Assembly: GCF_003938655.1 (NCBI RefSeq) | Contig: NZ_RJJT01000020.1 | Location: forward strand, 1-64,000 | Length of the DNA stretch: 64,000 nucleotides | Reading direction: 5' to 3' | Source of the DNA: Rhizobium pisi | GTDB lineage: Bacteria > Pseudomonadota > Alphaproteobacteria > Rhizobiales > Rhizobiaceae | Shown here: piece by piece, positions 52,520-61,871 of the stretch | Position numbering within the stretch: the stretch's first letter is position 1 | Layout of the letters: every line of letters begins with the position of its first letter | Notes under the pieces: model-generated | The model's database searches: none | Told to the model about the DNA's origin: nothing | Seen by the model: the letters and a program-made list of their open reading frames with translations, nothing else | Translations under genes and position numbers: made by a program

Positions 52520-53455
52520 ATGACCATTTCCGCCGATACGCTCGACATGCGTCGCGACCGCAGGCCATGGCTGCGTCGCCTTGCCGATGCTTCGGAGCCC
52601 TATCTCTACAGCGCGCCGTCCCTGATCCTGATCATCGCGGTGATGCTGGTGCCGCTGACGCTCGGCGTTTCCTACGCCTTTCGGGATATCCAACTGCTCA
52701 ATCCCTTTTCCGGCGGCTTCATCGGGCTCGATCATTTCCGCGAGCTTTCCGGGGATGCGGCCTTCTACGGCGCGCTCAGGAACACCCTCTGGTGGACGGG
52801 CGCCTCCGTCGTCCTGCAGTTCGTTTTCGGGCTGACACTGGCGCTGCTGCTCGACAAGCCATTCCCGGGCCGGGCGATTGCGCAGGCGCTGGTCTTCCTG
52901 CCCTGGGCCGTACCGTCCTTCCTCGCCGGCCTCAACTGGGCCTGGCTGTTCAATCCGGTGATCGGGCCGATCCCACACTGGCTCTTCGCGCTCGGGCTGA
53001 TGCATGAGCCGGGCAATATCCTTTCCGATCCCAATTATGCCATGTGGGGGCCGATCGTCGCCAATGTCTGGTGGGGCATTCCCTTTTTCGCCATCACGCT
53101 GCTGGCGGCTCTGCAGGCGATCCCGCGCGATCTTTACGAAGCTGCGTCGATCGACGGTGCCGGCTGGTTCCAGCGTTTCCGCTCGATCACCCTGCCGTTT
53201 CTGGCGCCGACGATCGCCATCACCGTGCTGCTGCGCACCGTCTGGATTTCCAATTTCGCCGATCTCATCGTCGTCATGACCAATGGCGGGCCGGCCGACC
53301 GCACGCAGATCGTCGCGAGCTACATTTTCACGACGGCCTTCAAGCGGCTCGACTTCGGTTACGCCTCGGCGATCGCGCTGGTGCTGCTCGCGCTGCTGCT
53401 TGCCTATTCGATGTTGATCATCCTGCTGCGGCAAACGCTGCTGAACAAGGATTGA
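52520..53455 (+). CDS. Sugar-type ABC transporter permease (MalF-like)
   Basis: A 311-residue inner-membrane protein with about six helices (LYSAPSLILIIAVMLVPLTL as the first) and the EAA loop RDLYEAASIDGAGWFQRFRS. Together with the following permease it forms the membrane channel. ATG at 52520; the next permease gene begins five bases after its stop. Expression may be set by the repeat just upstream. Confidence 0.9.
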   Translation: MTISADTLDMRRDRRPWLRRLADASEPYLYSAPSLILIIAVMLVPLTLGVSYAFRDIQLLNPFSGGFIGLDHFRELSGDAAFYGALRNTLWWTGASVVLQFVFGLTLALLLDKPFPGRAIAQALVFLPWAVPSFLAGLNWAWLFNPVIGPIPHWLFALGLMHEPGNILSDPNYAMWGPIVANVWWGIPFFAITLLAALQAIPRDLYEAASIDGAGWFQRFRSITLPFLAPTIAITVLLRTVWISNFADLIVVMTNGGPADRTQIVASYIFTTAFKRLDFGYASAIALVLLALLLAYSMLIILLRQTLLNKD

Positions 53456-53459
53456 GACC

Positions 53460-54290
53460 ATGAGACGATCCGTCATGCCCACGATCGCGCACCGTCTGGC
53501 GATCCTCTGCTACATCGCCTTCGCGCTCTTCCCGCTGTTCTGGCTGCTCAAGGTCTCGGTGACGCCGAACGATCTGCTCTACACCGAAGGGGTGCGCATG
53601 TGGCCCTCGCGCACGACATGGGATCACTATGCCTTCGTGCTGCAACACAGCGCCTTTCCGACCTTCTTCAAGAACAGCCTGATCGTCTCGACCTCGACGG
53701 CAGTGACGGTGACGATCTGCGCCTCACTCTCCGGTTATGCGCTGTCGCGCTTCAATTTCCGGGCGAAATACTGGATCGTCGCGCTGATGCTGCTGACCCA
53801 GATGTTCCCGCTCGTCATGCTGGTCGCGCCGATCTTCAAGATCCTGTCGCCCTTACATCTGACGAACAGCCTGACCGGGCTCGTCATCGTCTACACCGCC
53901 TTCAACGTTCCCTTCGCCACCTTCCTGATGCAGTCCTTCTTCGACGGCATTCCGCGGGATCTCGAAGAGGCGGCGATGATCGACGGGGCGACGCAGTTTA
54001 CCGCCTTCCGTCAGATCATCCTGCCGCTGACGCTGCCGGGCATCGCCGCCACGCTCGGCTTCGTCTTCACCGCCGCCTGGAGCGAGCTGCTTTTCGCGCT
54101 GATGCTGATCAACGGCAACGACGCGGCGACTTTCCCTGTCGGGCTTCTCACCTTCGTTTCGAAATTCTCCGTGGATTTCGGGCAGATGATGGCGGCGGGC
54201 GTCATGGCGCTCATTCCGGTCGGCCTCTTCTTCCTGCTCATCCAGCGTTATCTCGTCCAGGGCCTGACGGCCGGCGCGGTCAAGGGTTAA
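53460..54290 (+). CDS. Sugar-type ABC transporter permease (MalG-like)
   Basis: A 276-residue permease with the typical MalG start (AILCYIAFALFPLFWLLKV), the long second loop, and the EAA loop RDLEEAAMIDGATQFTAFRQ. Overlaps nothing; ATPase gene starts six bases after its stop. Six predicted membrane helices. Confidence 0.9.
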   Translation: MRRSVMPTIAHRLAILCYIAFALFPLFWLLKVSVTPNDLLYTEGVRMWPSRTTWDHYAFVLQHSAFPTFFKNSLIVSTSTAVTVTICASLSGYALSRFNFRAKYWIVALMLLTQMFPLVMLVAPIFKILSPLHLTNSLTGLVIVYTAFNVPFATFLMQSFFDGIPRDLEEAAMIDGATQFTAFRQIILPLTLPGIAATLGFVFTAAWSELLFALMLINGNDAATFPVGLLTFVSKFSVDFGQMMAAGVMALIPVGLFFLLIQRYLVQGLTAGAVKG

Positions 54291-54295
54291 ACAAA

Positions 54296-55354
54296 ATGGC
54301 ATCGATCGATATCCGGAATATCCGCAAAGCCTATGGTCACGTGCAGGTGCTGCATGGCGTCGATCTCGAAATCCAGGACGGCGAATTCGTCGTGCTCGTC
54401 GGCCCGTCCGGCTGCGGAAAATCCACGCTGCTGCGCATGATCGCCGGGCTGGAGGATGTTACATCAGGCGAGATCTGCATCGCCGGCAGCCGGGTGAACG
54501 AGCTGCATCCCAAGGATCGCGACATCGCCATGGTGTTCCAGTCCTATGCGCTCTATCCGCATATGAATGTCGCCGGCAATATGAGCTACAGCCTGAGACT
54601 TCGGAAGACGGCGAAGGAGAAGATCGCAAGCGCGGTGGCGGCCGCTGCCGGTAAGCTCGGCCTCGATCCGCTGCTCGAACGACGGCCGAAGGCGCTTTCC
54701 GGCGGCCAGCGTCAGCGCGTCGCCATGGGCCGCGCCATCGTGCGCCAGCCGAAAGCTTTTCTGTTCGACGAACCGCTTTCCAACCTCGATGCGCGCCTGC
54801 GCGAGCAGATGCGCGCTGAAATCAAGAAACTGCATGGCGACCTGAAGGCGACCTCGATCTACGTGACTCACGACCAGATCGAGGCAATGACGCTGGCGGA
54901 CCGGATCGTCGCCATGCACGGCGGGGTGGTCCAGCAGGTCGGCAGCCCCCTGGAACTCTATGACCACCCCGCCAACCTCTTTGTTGCCGGTTTTATCGGC
55001 TCGCCGGGCATGAATTTCCTCGACGCCACATATGACGCCGACGGCGTGCGGCTGAAGGATGGAACGATCGTGCCACTCGCCAAGCCGCTGCCGCTTGCCG
55101 ATGGCGCGAAGGTGACGCTCGGCATCCGGCCGGAGCATGTGGTGATGAGCGACAACGGGGCGGGGCTTGCCACGGATGTAGAACTCGTCGAACCCACAGG
55201 CTTCGGCATTATTGTGCACCTTGCCCTGCACGGCCTGCCCTTCAAGATCTTCACGCTAGACCGCGGCGCGCTGAAGGCAGGTCCCAAAGTCAAGGTGGCC
55301 TTCCCGGCCCAGTATCTGCATGTGTTCGATGGCGAGGGGAAGCGCGTCGATTGA
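54296..55354 (+). CDS. Sugar-type ABC transporter ATP-binding protein (UgpC/MsmK type)
   Basis: A 352-residue ATPase of the MalK/UgpC class. Walker A GPSGCGKST, signature LSGGQRQRVAMGRAI, Walker B AFLFDEPLSNLD and the H-loop TSIYVTHDQIEAMT are present, with a C-terminal OB-fold regulatory domain (about residues 240-350, KVTLGIRPEHVVM). Class members usually energise sugar importers. It ends the operon that starts with the GntR gene. Confidence 0.92.
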   Translation: MASIDIRNIRKAYGHVQVLHGVDLEIQDGEFVVLVGPSGCGKSTLLRMIAGLEDVTSGEICIAGSRVNELHPKDRDIAMVFQSYALYPHMNVAGNMSYSLRLRKTAKEKIASAVAAAAGKLGLDPLLERRPKALSGGQRQRVAMGRAIVRQPKAFLFDEPLSNLDARLREQMRAEIKKLHGDLKATSIYVTHDQIEAMTLADRIVAMHGGVVQQVGSPLELYDHPANLFVAGFIGSPGMNFLDATYDADGVRLKDGTIVPLAKPLPLADGAKVTLGIRPEHVVMSDNGAGLATDVELVEPTGFGIIVHLALHGLPFKIFTLDRGALKAGPKVKVAFPAQYLHVFDGEGKRVD

Positions 55355-55445
55355 ACTGGATCTTCAGGCGCTGCGAGCGGAAAAAACTTTTGCCGCATCG
55401 CCCATGAGGGCTATATCCTCCGCGTGATCTTGCTGGGATGAAATT

Positions 55446-56678
55446 ATGACCGATACTGTTCTCGACCGCTTTCTCCGTTATGTCGTGATCGACACGCAAT
55501 CCGATCCATCCTCGTCGACGCAGCCGACCACCGAAAAGCAGAAGGATCTTGGACGGGTTCTGGTCGATGAACTGCTGAAGATCGGCCTTGCGGACGCCCA
55601 TCTCGATGAGCACGGTTATGTCTATGCGACCATTCCGGCCAATAGCGACAAGACGGTTCCGGTCATTTGTTTCTGCTCGCATATGGATACGGCGCCCGAC
55701 TTCAGCGGTACTGATGTCAAGCCGCAGCTCGTCAGGAACTATGCGGGCGGGGACATCGAGCTTGTCGGTGATCGGAGCCGGGTGATCCGCGTCAGCGAGC
55801 ATCCCGAGCTGAAGAACCAGATCGGCAACGACATCGTCACGACCGATGGAACGACGTTGCTCGGCGCCGACGACAAGGCGGGACTGGCGGAGATCATGAC
55901 CGCTGCCCAGATCCTCGTCGACAATCCTGATATCAGGCACGGGACGATCAAGATCCTGTTCACGCCGGACGAGGAAGTCGGGCGCGGCGTCAACAAGGTC
56001 GACCTGAAGAAACTCGGCGCCGACTTCGCCTATACGATGGATGGCGAGACTGTGGGCCATATCGAGGACGAGACCTTCTCGGCCGACGGCGTCGAGATCG
56101 GCATATCGGGCGTGGCGATCCACCCGGGCTTTGCCAAGGACCGCATGGAAAACGCCATCAAGATCGCCGGCGCGATCATCGATCGCTTGCCGAGGGATAT
56201 CGCGCCCGAGACCACGGAAGGCAAACTGGGCTTCATCCATCCGGTCGGCGTGACCGGTGCGATGGAGAAGGCTTCGCTGAGTTTCATCATCCGCGATTTC
56301 ACCGAAACGGGGCTCGGGGAAAAGGAGGCCATGCTCGAAGCCATCGTGCAGGAGGTGATGTCAGCCTATCCCGGCTCGAACTATCGGTTCGAGGTGAAAG
56401 AGCAGTATCGCAACATGAAGGCGGTGCTCGACCGTCACCCTGAGATCGTCGAGAATGCCATTGAAGCCGCGCGTCGGGCAGGCATGACGCCGGTGCGCGG
56501 CAGCATCCGCGGCGGCACGGACGGCTCGCGCCTTTCTTTCATGGGCTTGCCGTGCCCGAACATCTTCGCCGGCGGCCATGCCTTCCACTCGCCGCTGGAA
56601 TGGGTCAGCCGCCAGGATATGGAAAAGGCCGTCCAGACGATCGTGGAACTTGCCAAGGTCTGGGAAGAGCGTGCTTAG
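55446..56678 (+). CDS. pepT: Peptidase T (tripeptide aminopeptidase)
   Basis: Cytoplasmic M20 metallopeptidase that releases N-terminal residues from tripeptides. The 410-residue protein matches PepT end to end: RFLRYVVIDTQSDP at the start, the zinc ligand in CSHMDTAPDFSG, ALLGADDKAGLAEIMTA with the catalytic Asp, FTPDEEVGRGV, and IRGGTDGSRLSFMGLPCPN near the C-terminus. Single gene, 91 bases after the ABC operon. Confidence 0.93.
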   Translation: MTDTVLDRFLRYVVIDTQSDPSSSTQPTTEKQKDLGRVLVDELLKIGLADAHLDEHGYVYATIPANSDKTVPVICFCSHMDTAPDFSGTDVKPQLVRNYAGGDIELVGDRSRVIRVSEHPELKNQIGNDIVTTDGTTLLGADDKAGLAEIMTAAQILVDNPDIRHGTIKILFTPDEEVGRGVNKVDLKKLGADFAYTMDGETVGHIEDETFSADGVEIGISGVAIHPGFAKDRMENAIKIAGAIIDRLPRDIAPETTEGKLGFIHPVGVTGAMEKASLSFIIRDFTETGLGEKEAMLEAIVQEVMSAYPGSNYRFEVKEQYRNMKAVLDRHPEIVENAIEAARRAGMTPVRGSIRGGTDGSRLSFMGLPCPNIFAGGHAFHSPLEWVSRQDMEKAVQTIVELAKVWEERA

Positions 56679-56711
56679 ACACTCTTCCTTGTCCGAATTG
56701 CGGGAAAGGCT

Positions 56712-57542
56712 TTAGCCGCCATTCGCCGGAATGCTCCCGCGCAGCATCACGCTGTCATAGGCGGGGCGGGGAATGGGAATGGCGATCGGCATTCCCGGCT
56801 CGGGCTCGATCGCGGTTTGCGGCGACGTGACCGGTGCGGTCACCGGTGCAGTTATCTGCATCGACGCCGTGCTCGCCGTGGCCAGGGGATCGGGAGCGGG
56901 TAGAGGAACGGGAACGGCCGAGGGAATCAGGGCCTCGAATTGCGGCGGCAACATGCTTTCGCCGGGCACATAATTCATCGCCACCTCATAGGAGGGTAGC
57001 GGAGGCGGCGTTTCGAGCGTGCCGTTGGAGTCGCGCTTCTCATAGAAGGCGTTACCGCCGGCGACCGTCACATAATGCATGTTGTCGTAAGGGAATTTCA
57101 GCCCTTCGGTGTGGAAGAACATCGCGTCCTTCACCGCCGGATGACGTGCGCCCTTCACGAGGATCGCATCGGCGGCGGTCGCAAGCTCCGTTTCGGCCTG
57201 CGGCTTCACCTCGCGCGTCATCACGCCCGGTGCAAACTGTCTCTCCTGAGCGACGACGCCGCAGATGGAAGGAGGATAGGCGCCTGATGTGAGCCTGTTC
57301 ATAACGACGGTGCCGACGGCCAGATAGCCGTCCTCATCCGAATGCTGCGATTCGAAATACATCGCGCGCTTCAGACAGTCGCGATCCTTGGCCGTATAAT
57401 TGAAGGTGACCTTCGCCGGCTGAACTTGCTTCGTCTTCGCCGCCGTTGCCGCCGGTTTCGATGTCGTTGTGCAGCTTGCCGCTGCCAGTCCCACGAGCAA
57501 AATCCCGATCAGGGATCTTCCAAAGGAAATCTCCGCCCTCAA
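56712..57542 (-). CDS. SleB-type cell-wall hydrolase, lipoprotein
   Basis: A 276-residue exported lipoprotein. The lipobox is in LVGLAAASC (Cys near residue 24). A hydrolase_2/SleB domain spans about residues 50-170 (AMYFESQHSDEDGYLAVGTVV, NRLTSGAYPPSICGVVAQ, GLKFPYDNMHYVTVAGGNAFY), the family of spore-cortex lytic-type transglycosylases that cut peptidoglycan. The remainder is Pro/Ala-rich. The start is unusual: a TTG at 57542 with no clear site upstream. Divergent partner is none; next gene is the sulfate transporter ATPase end. Confidence 0.82.
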   Translation of the reverse strand: MRAEISFGRSLIGILLVGLAAASCTTTSKPAATAAKTKQVQPAKVTFNYTAKDRDCLKRAMYFESQHSDEDGYLAVGTVVMNRLTSGAYPPSICGVVAQERQFAPGVMTREVKPQAETELATAADAILVKGARHPAVKDAMFFHTEGLKFPYDNMHYVTVAGGNAFYEKRDSNGTLETPPPLPSYEVAMNYVPGESMLPPQFEALIPSAVPVPLPAPDPLATASTASMQITAPVTAPVTSPQTAIEPEPGMPIAIPIPRPAYDSVMLRGSIPANGG

Positions 57543-57705
57543 CGCCAGGTGCCTCCGTTTGGATAAGTCCAGCCCCTTATGCTTAACGCGAAAACGTTTT
57601 ACCCGGCATGTGACAAAAATACAAACAACCTGGGATCACAAAAAGCCTGATGGACTCTCGCCAAATACGATTCCGGCGATGATCCCGATTGCAGCCCCAT
57701 TTCCA

Positions 57706-58746
57706 TCAGCCGCGGAACAGCTTCCAGCGTGTCGGCTTGAAAGCGACCCGGTTGCGGTCCAGCCTGTCCGCCTCGCTCGGCGGCAGTTCGATTTCGATAT
57801 GCGGGCGGTCGTTGCCGATATCGAGTTCGATATGTCGGGTACCGGCCACACGGCGGCTGGAAACCGACTGGCCGGCGATGCAGTTTTCAGCTGATTCGCA
57901 GAGTCGCACGTCGTGGGGGCGGAAGTAGAGCTGGGCCGTGCCGTCCGGTTCGCCATCGGCATTGAGACCGAGCGAGCGGCCGTCGAAACGGATGTCGCCA
58001 TCTGATATCTCGACCTGCAGGCAGTTCGACTGGCCGATGAAGCCGAAGACGAAGGGAGAATTCGGATTGTCGTAGACCTCGTCGGGCGTTCCGATCTGTT
58101 CGATCGCGCCCTGACTCATGACGACGACGCGGTCGGCAAGCTCCAGAGCCTCATCCTGGTCGTGGGTCACGAAGACGGTGGTGTGGCCGGTACGGTCGTG
58201 GATTTCGCGCAGCCATTTGCGCAGGTCCTTGCGCACCTGGGCATCGAGCGCGCCGAAGGGCTCGTCGAGCAGCAGCACGTTCGGTTCGACGGCCATGGCG
58301 CGGGCGAGCGCCACGCGCTGGCGCTGGCCGCCGGAAAGCTGCGCCGGGTAGCGTTTTTCGAGACCGGAAAGCTGAACGAGGTCGAGCAGTTCCAGGGCCC
58401 GCCTACGGATATCGGCCTTCGGTGGGCGCCGCGCGCCGTTTCTGACCTTCAGGCCGAACGAGACGTTTTCGAGCACCGTCATGTAACGGAAGAGGGCATA
58501 ATGCTGGAAGACGAAGCCGATATTGCGCTGCTGCACTGATCTCTTCGAGGCATCCTCTTCGCCGAAGAAGATCTTCCCCTCGGTCGGACTTTCGAGGCCG
58601 GCGATGAGGCGCAGCAATGTCGTCTTGCCGGAACCCGACGGGCCGAGCAGTGCGATCAATTCGCCGGAGCGGATGTCGAGCGAGACATCGTGCAGCGCCG
58701 GAAAACGATCGAATTCCTTGCGGATGTTTTGAACGCGTACTTCCAT
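57706..58746 (-). CDS. cysA: Sulfate/thiosulfate ABC transporter ATP-binding protein
   Basis: A 346-residue ATPase: Walker A GPSGSGKTT, signature LSGGQRQRVALARAM, Walker B VLLLDEPFGALD, followed by a C-terminal CysA-type domain (PNSPFVFGFIGQSNCLQVEI). Energises sulfate import. Last gene of sbp-cysT-cysW-cysA, 10 bases after cysW. Confidence 0.93.
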   Translation of the reverse strand: MEVRVQNIRKEFDRFPALHDVSLDIRSGELIALLGPSGSGKTTLLRLIAGLESPTEGKIFFGEEDASKRSVQQRNIGFVFQHYALFRYMTVLENVSFGLKVRNGARRPPKADIRRRALELLDLVQLSGLEKRYPAQLSGGQRQRVALARAMAVEPNVLLLDEPFGALDAQVRKDLRKWLREIHDRTGHTTVFVTHDQDEALELADRVVVMSQGAIEQIGTPDEVYDNPNSPFVFGFIGQSNCLQVEISDGDIRFDGRSLGLNADGEPDGTAQLYFRPHDVRLCESAENCIAGQSVSSRRVAGTRHIELDIGNDRPHIEIELPPSEADRLDRNRVAFKPTRWKLFRG

Positions 58747-58756
58747 TCCAAATCCT

Positions 58757-59629
58757 TCAGTGCCGCCGGCTGGCGGCGATCTCCGCGCTATAGCGCATTT
58801 CCAGCAGCGTCTTCAAAACAAGAGTCACGAGCGCGAGCAAGGCCAAAAGCGTGGCGACGGCAAATGCGCCGGTGAAATTATACTCGTTGTAGAGAATCTC
58901 CACCTGCAGCGGCATCGTGTTCGTCTGGCCGCGAATATGGCCTGACACCACCGAGACCGCGCCGAACTCGCCCATGGCTCGGGCGTTGCAGAGCAGCACG
59001 CCGTAGAGCAGGCCCCATTTGATGTTCGGCAGCGTCACGTACCAGAAGGTCTGCCAACCAGAAGCGCCGAGCGAAAGAGCTGCCTCTTCGTCTGCGGTTC
59101 CCTGTTCCTGCATCAGAGGGATCAGCTCGCGGGCGACGAAGGGAAAGGTGACGAACATGGTGGCGAGCACCAATCCCGGCACGGCGAACAGGATCTTGAT
59201 GTCGTGAGCATTGAACCACTGGCCGAGCGATGCATTGGCGCCGAACAGCAGCACGAAGACCAGGCCCGATATGACGGGCGAAACCGAGAAGGGAAGGTCG
59301 ATCAGTGTCGTCAGAAACGCCTTGCCCTTGAACTCGAACTTGGCGATCGCCCAGGCGGCGGCGACCCCGAATACGAGATTAAGGGGAACGCTGATGCCGG
59401 CGACGATCAGCGTCAGGCGGATCGCCGAGAAGGTCTCGGCATCCGCGAGTGCCTCTAGGAAGGGGCCGGCGCCCTTGCGGAAGGCTTCAACGAAGACGGC
59501 GGCGAGCGGCAGAAGCAGGATCAGCAGCAGGAAGACGAGCGAAAGGGCGATCAGGGTGAAGCGCGCGATCCTGTGTTCGGTGGTCACCGAACGCAGCTTC
59601 GCGGGTTGAACGGTCGCATCAAGCGCCAT
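58757..59629 (-). CDS. cysW: Sulfate ABC transporter permease CysW
   Basis: A 290-residue inner-membrane permease with six helices. KFEFKGKAFLTTLIDLPFSVSPVISG and NARAMGEFGAVSVVSGHIRGQT are characteristic of CysW. It overlaps the cysT end by 11 bases, so translation is coupled. Confidence 0.93.
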   Translation of the reverse strand: MALDATVQPAKLRSVTTEHRIARFTLIALSLVFLLLILLLPLAAVFVEAFRKGAGPFLEALADAETFSAIRLTLIVAGISVPLNLVFGVAAAWAIAKFEFKGKAFLTTLIDLPFSVSPVISGLVFVLLFGANASLGQWFNAHDIKILFAVPGLVLATMFVTFPFVARELIPLMQEQGTADEEAALSLGASGWQTFWYVTLPNIKWGLLYGVLLCNARAMGEFGAVSVVSGHIRGQTNTMPLQVEILYNEYNFTGAFAVATLLALLALVTLVLKTLLEMRYSAEIAASRRH

Positions 59630-60476
59630 AGCCGTACCTCCGCCTGCTCCAGCTCTGAATGAGGTTGATGACGAGCAGCAAGGCGAACGAGATCACCAGC
59701 ATGATCGCCGCGATGCCGGTTGCCGCCGCGTAATTATATTCTTCGAGTTTGATGATGATCAGCAGCGGTGCGATTTCCGATTTGAACGGCAGGTTGCCGG
59801 CGATGAAGATGACCGAGCCGTATTCGCCGACGCCGCGGGCAAAGGCAAGCGCGAAGCCGGTGAGGACGGCAGGCGCAAGTCCCGGCAGCAGCACGCGGAA
59901 AATCGTCTGGAGGCGGTTGGCGCCGAGCGTTGCAGCGGCCTCCTCCACTTCCTTGTCGATCTCCTCCATGACAGGCTGCACGGTGCGCACCACGAAGGGC
60001 AGGCCGACGAAGATCAGCGCCACGACGATGCCGGCTGGCGTAAAGGCGACCTTGATGCCGAGCGGTGTCAGGAACTGACCGACCCAGCCGTTCGGCGCGT
60101 AGAGCGCCGCCAATGCGATACCGGCAACGGCGGTCGGCAGCGCGAAGGGCAGATCGACCATGGCGTCGATGATACGCTTGCCGGGGAAACGGTAACGCAC
60201 CAGGACCCAGGCGAGGATGATGCCGAAGACGGCGTTGACGATTGCTGCGATGAAGGCGCTGCCGAAGCTGATGCGCAGCGCGTTCAATACGCGCTGATCG
60301 AACGCGATCGACCAGAATTTCTCCCAGCCGAGGGCGCTCGAACGGACGGCAAGGCCCGAGAGCGGGATAAGGATCAGAAGGGTGAGCCAGGTCAAGGTAA
60401 GGCCGAGCGCCATTCCGAAACCCGGAATGACGCTCGGCCGTTTGAACCGCCACCGCGTGGGGCTATGTGCTTTCAT
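59619..60476 (-). CDS. cysT: Sulfate ABC transporter permease CysT
   Basis: A 285-residue permease. RYRFPGKRIIDAMVDLPFAL, LPTAVAGIALAALY and the C-terminal SFALLLVINLIQSW match CysT (CysU). Eight bases separate it from the binding-protein gene; it overlaps cysW. Confidence 0.93.
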   Translation of the reverse strand: MKAHSPTRWRFKRPSVIPGFGMALGLTLTWLTLLILIPLSGLAVRSSALGWEKFWSIAFDQRVLNALRISFGSAFIAAIVNAVFGIILAWVLVRYRFPGKRIIDAMVDLPFALPTAVAGIALAALYAPNGWVGQFLTPLGIKVAFTPAGIVVALIFVGLPFVVRTVQPVMEEIDKEVEEAAATLGANRLQTIFRVLLPGLAPAVLTGFALAFARGVGEYGSVIFIAGNLPFKSEIAPLLIIIKLEEYNYAAATGIAAIMLVISFALLLVINLIQSWSRRRYGYGA

Positions 60477-60484
60477 GAAGTCTA

Positions 60485-61510
60485 TTATTGGGCCGGCTTG
60501 TAGATTTGGTCAAATACGCCGCCGTCGCCGAAGAATTTCGGCTGTGCCGTCTTCCAGCCGCCGAAGTCGTCGATGGTTGCGAGCGTCAGCTTCGGGAAGC
60601 GGGCGACATCGGCCGGATCGGCGGCTTCCGGCTTGATCGGCCGGTAGAAGTGCTTGGCGGCGATCTTCTGGCCTTCGTCCGAATAGAGGTAGTTGAGGTA
60701 GGCTTCGGCGACCTTGCGCGTGCCCTTCTTGTCGACATTGCCGTCGACGATGGCGACCGGCGGGTCGGCGCGGATGGAGAAGGAGGGCGTCACGATCTCG
60801 AACTGGTCGGGACCGAGTTCTTCGAGCGAAAGATAGGCTTCGTTTTCCCAGGCGAGCAGAACGTCGCCGAGGCCTCGCTGGACGAAGGTGGTCGTTGCGC
60901 CGCGGGCGCCAGTGTCGAGAACCGGAACGTGCTGCAGCAGTTTCGTGACGTATTCCTGTGCCCTGGCGTCGTCGCCGCCATTCGCCTGCTTGGCCCATGC
61001 CCAGGCGGCGAGGAAGTTCCAGCGGGCGCCGCCCGACGTCTTCGGGTTCGGCGTGATGACCTGCACGTCGTCCTTGACCAGGTCGCCCCAATCCTTGATG
61101 CCCTTGGGGTTGCCCTTGCGCACGAGGAAGACGATCGTCGAGGTATAGGGCGTCGAATTGTTCGGGAACTTCGTCTTCCAGTCGGCCGGGATCTTGCCGG
61201 TCGCCTTGGCGATGGCGTCGATATCGCCTTCGAGGGCCAGCGTGACGACGTCGGCGTCGAGACCGTCGATGACGGAGCGAGCCTGGGCGCCGGAACCGCC
61301 ATGCGAAGCCTTGATCGTCACGGCTTCGCCATTGTCCTTCTGCCACTTGGCAGCAAAGGCAGCATTGAAATCCTTGTACAATTCGCGGGTCGGATCGTAG
61401 GAAACGTTAAGCAGCGTCTGATCCGCGAATGCCGGAGCAATGCTTCCGATCGCGAAGCTGCCTGCCATGACCGCCGCCGCAAGGAGCCGGGTGAGCCGTT
61501 GTGTCTGCAT
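60485..61510 (-). CDS. sbp: Periplasmic sulfate-binding protein
   Basis: A 341-residue binding protein. ATG 61510 has AGGAGG seven bases upstream and opens the signal peptide ending in IAPAFADQ; a longer frame to 61843 is not coding. The mature part has LLNVSYDPTRELYKDFN, KASHGGSGAQARSVIDGLDA and NPKTSGGARWNFLAAWAWA, close to Sbp and CysP, which bind sulfate and thiosulfate respectively; the two cannot be separated here. First gene of the transporter operon. Confidence 0.9.
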   Translation of the reverse strand: MQTQRLTRLLAAAVMAGSFAIGSIAPAFADQTLLNVSYDPTRELYKDFNAAFAAKWQKDNGEAVTIKASHGGSGAQARSVIDGLDADVVTLALEGDIDAIAKATGKIPADWKTKFPNNSTPYTSTIVFLVRKGNPKGIKDWGDLVKDDVQVITPNPKTSGGARWNFLAAWAWAKQANGGDDARAQEYVTKLLQHVPVLDTGARGATTTFVQRGLGDVLLAWENEAYLSLEELGPDQFEIVTPSFSIRADPPVAIVDGNVDKKGTRKVAEAYLNYLYSDEGQKIAAKHFYRPIKPEAADPADVARFPKLTLATIDDFGGWKTAQPKFFGDGGVFDQIYKPAQ

Positions 61511-61871
61511 GGGGAACCTCCTGTTTTTCTGCCGTAACTCTATCAAGTCAGTCGTATAATGAAACGAAGGTTCTTCCTGTTCCCTTGGTGCCGTTAGAAT
61601 GTCATTCCATTTGGTGGCCCATTTTGAAATGGACGTGCCGAAGTTGGCCGCGGCCAATCGCCGGGCCGTCGCCATCCTGCCGCAGAGCCGTGTTTTTTCT
61701 GCCACAGTTTCTCCACAAGCGGCGTTGCGGATGCTGATTTTTGCCAAGATTTTGCCGCGATGACACTTGCGGATTCCTATATCGCGTCGGTGCGGCCGAA
61801 TTCGCCGACCGCTACGTGGGGGCATCCTTGAAATGCGCCTCACATTCCAAACCTGTTAAGGGCCATTCAAA
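61511..61871. other. Divergent intergenic region between sbp and the porin gene
   Basis: About 360 bases without a gene. It must carry the promoters of the sulfate operon (leftward) and the porin (rightward). A short palindrome GAATG-T-CATTC is at 61597-61607. No clear promoter or CysB-type site could be fixed. Confidence 0.5.
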
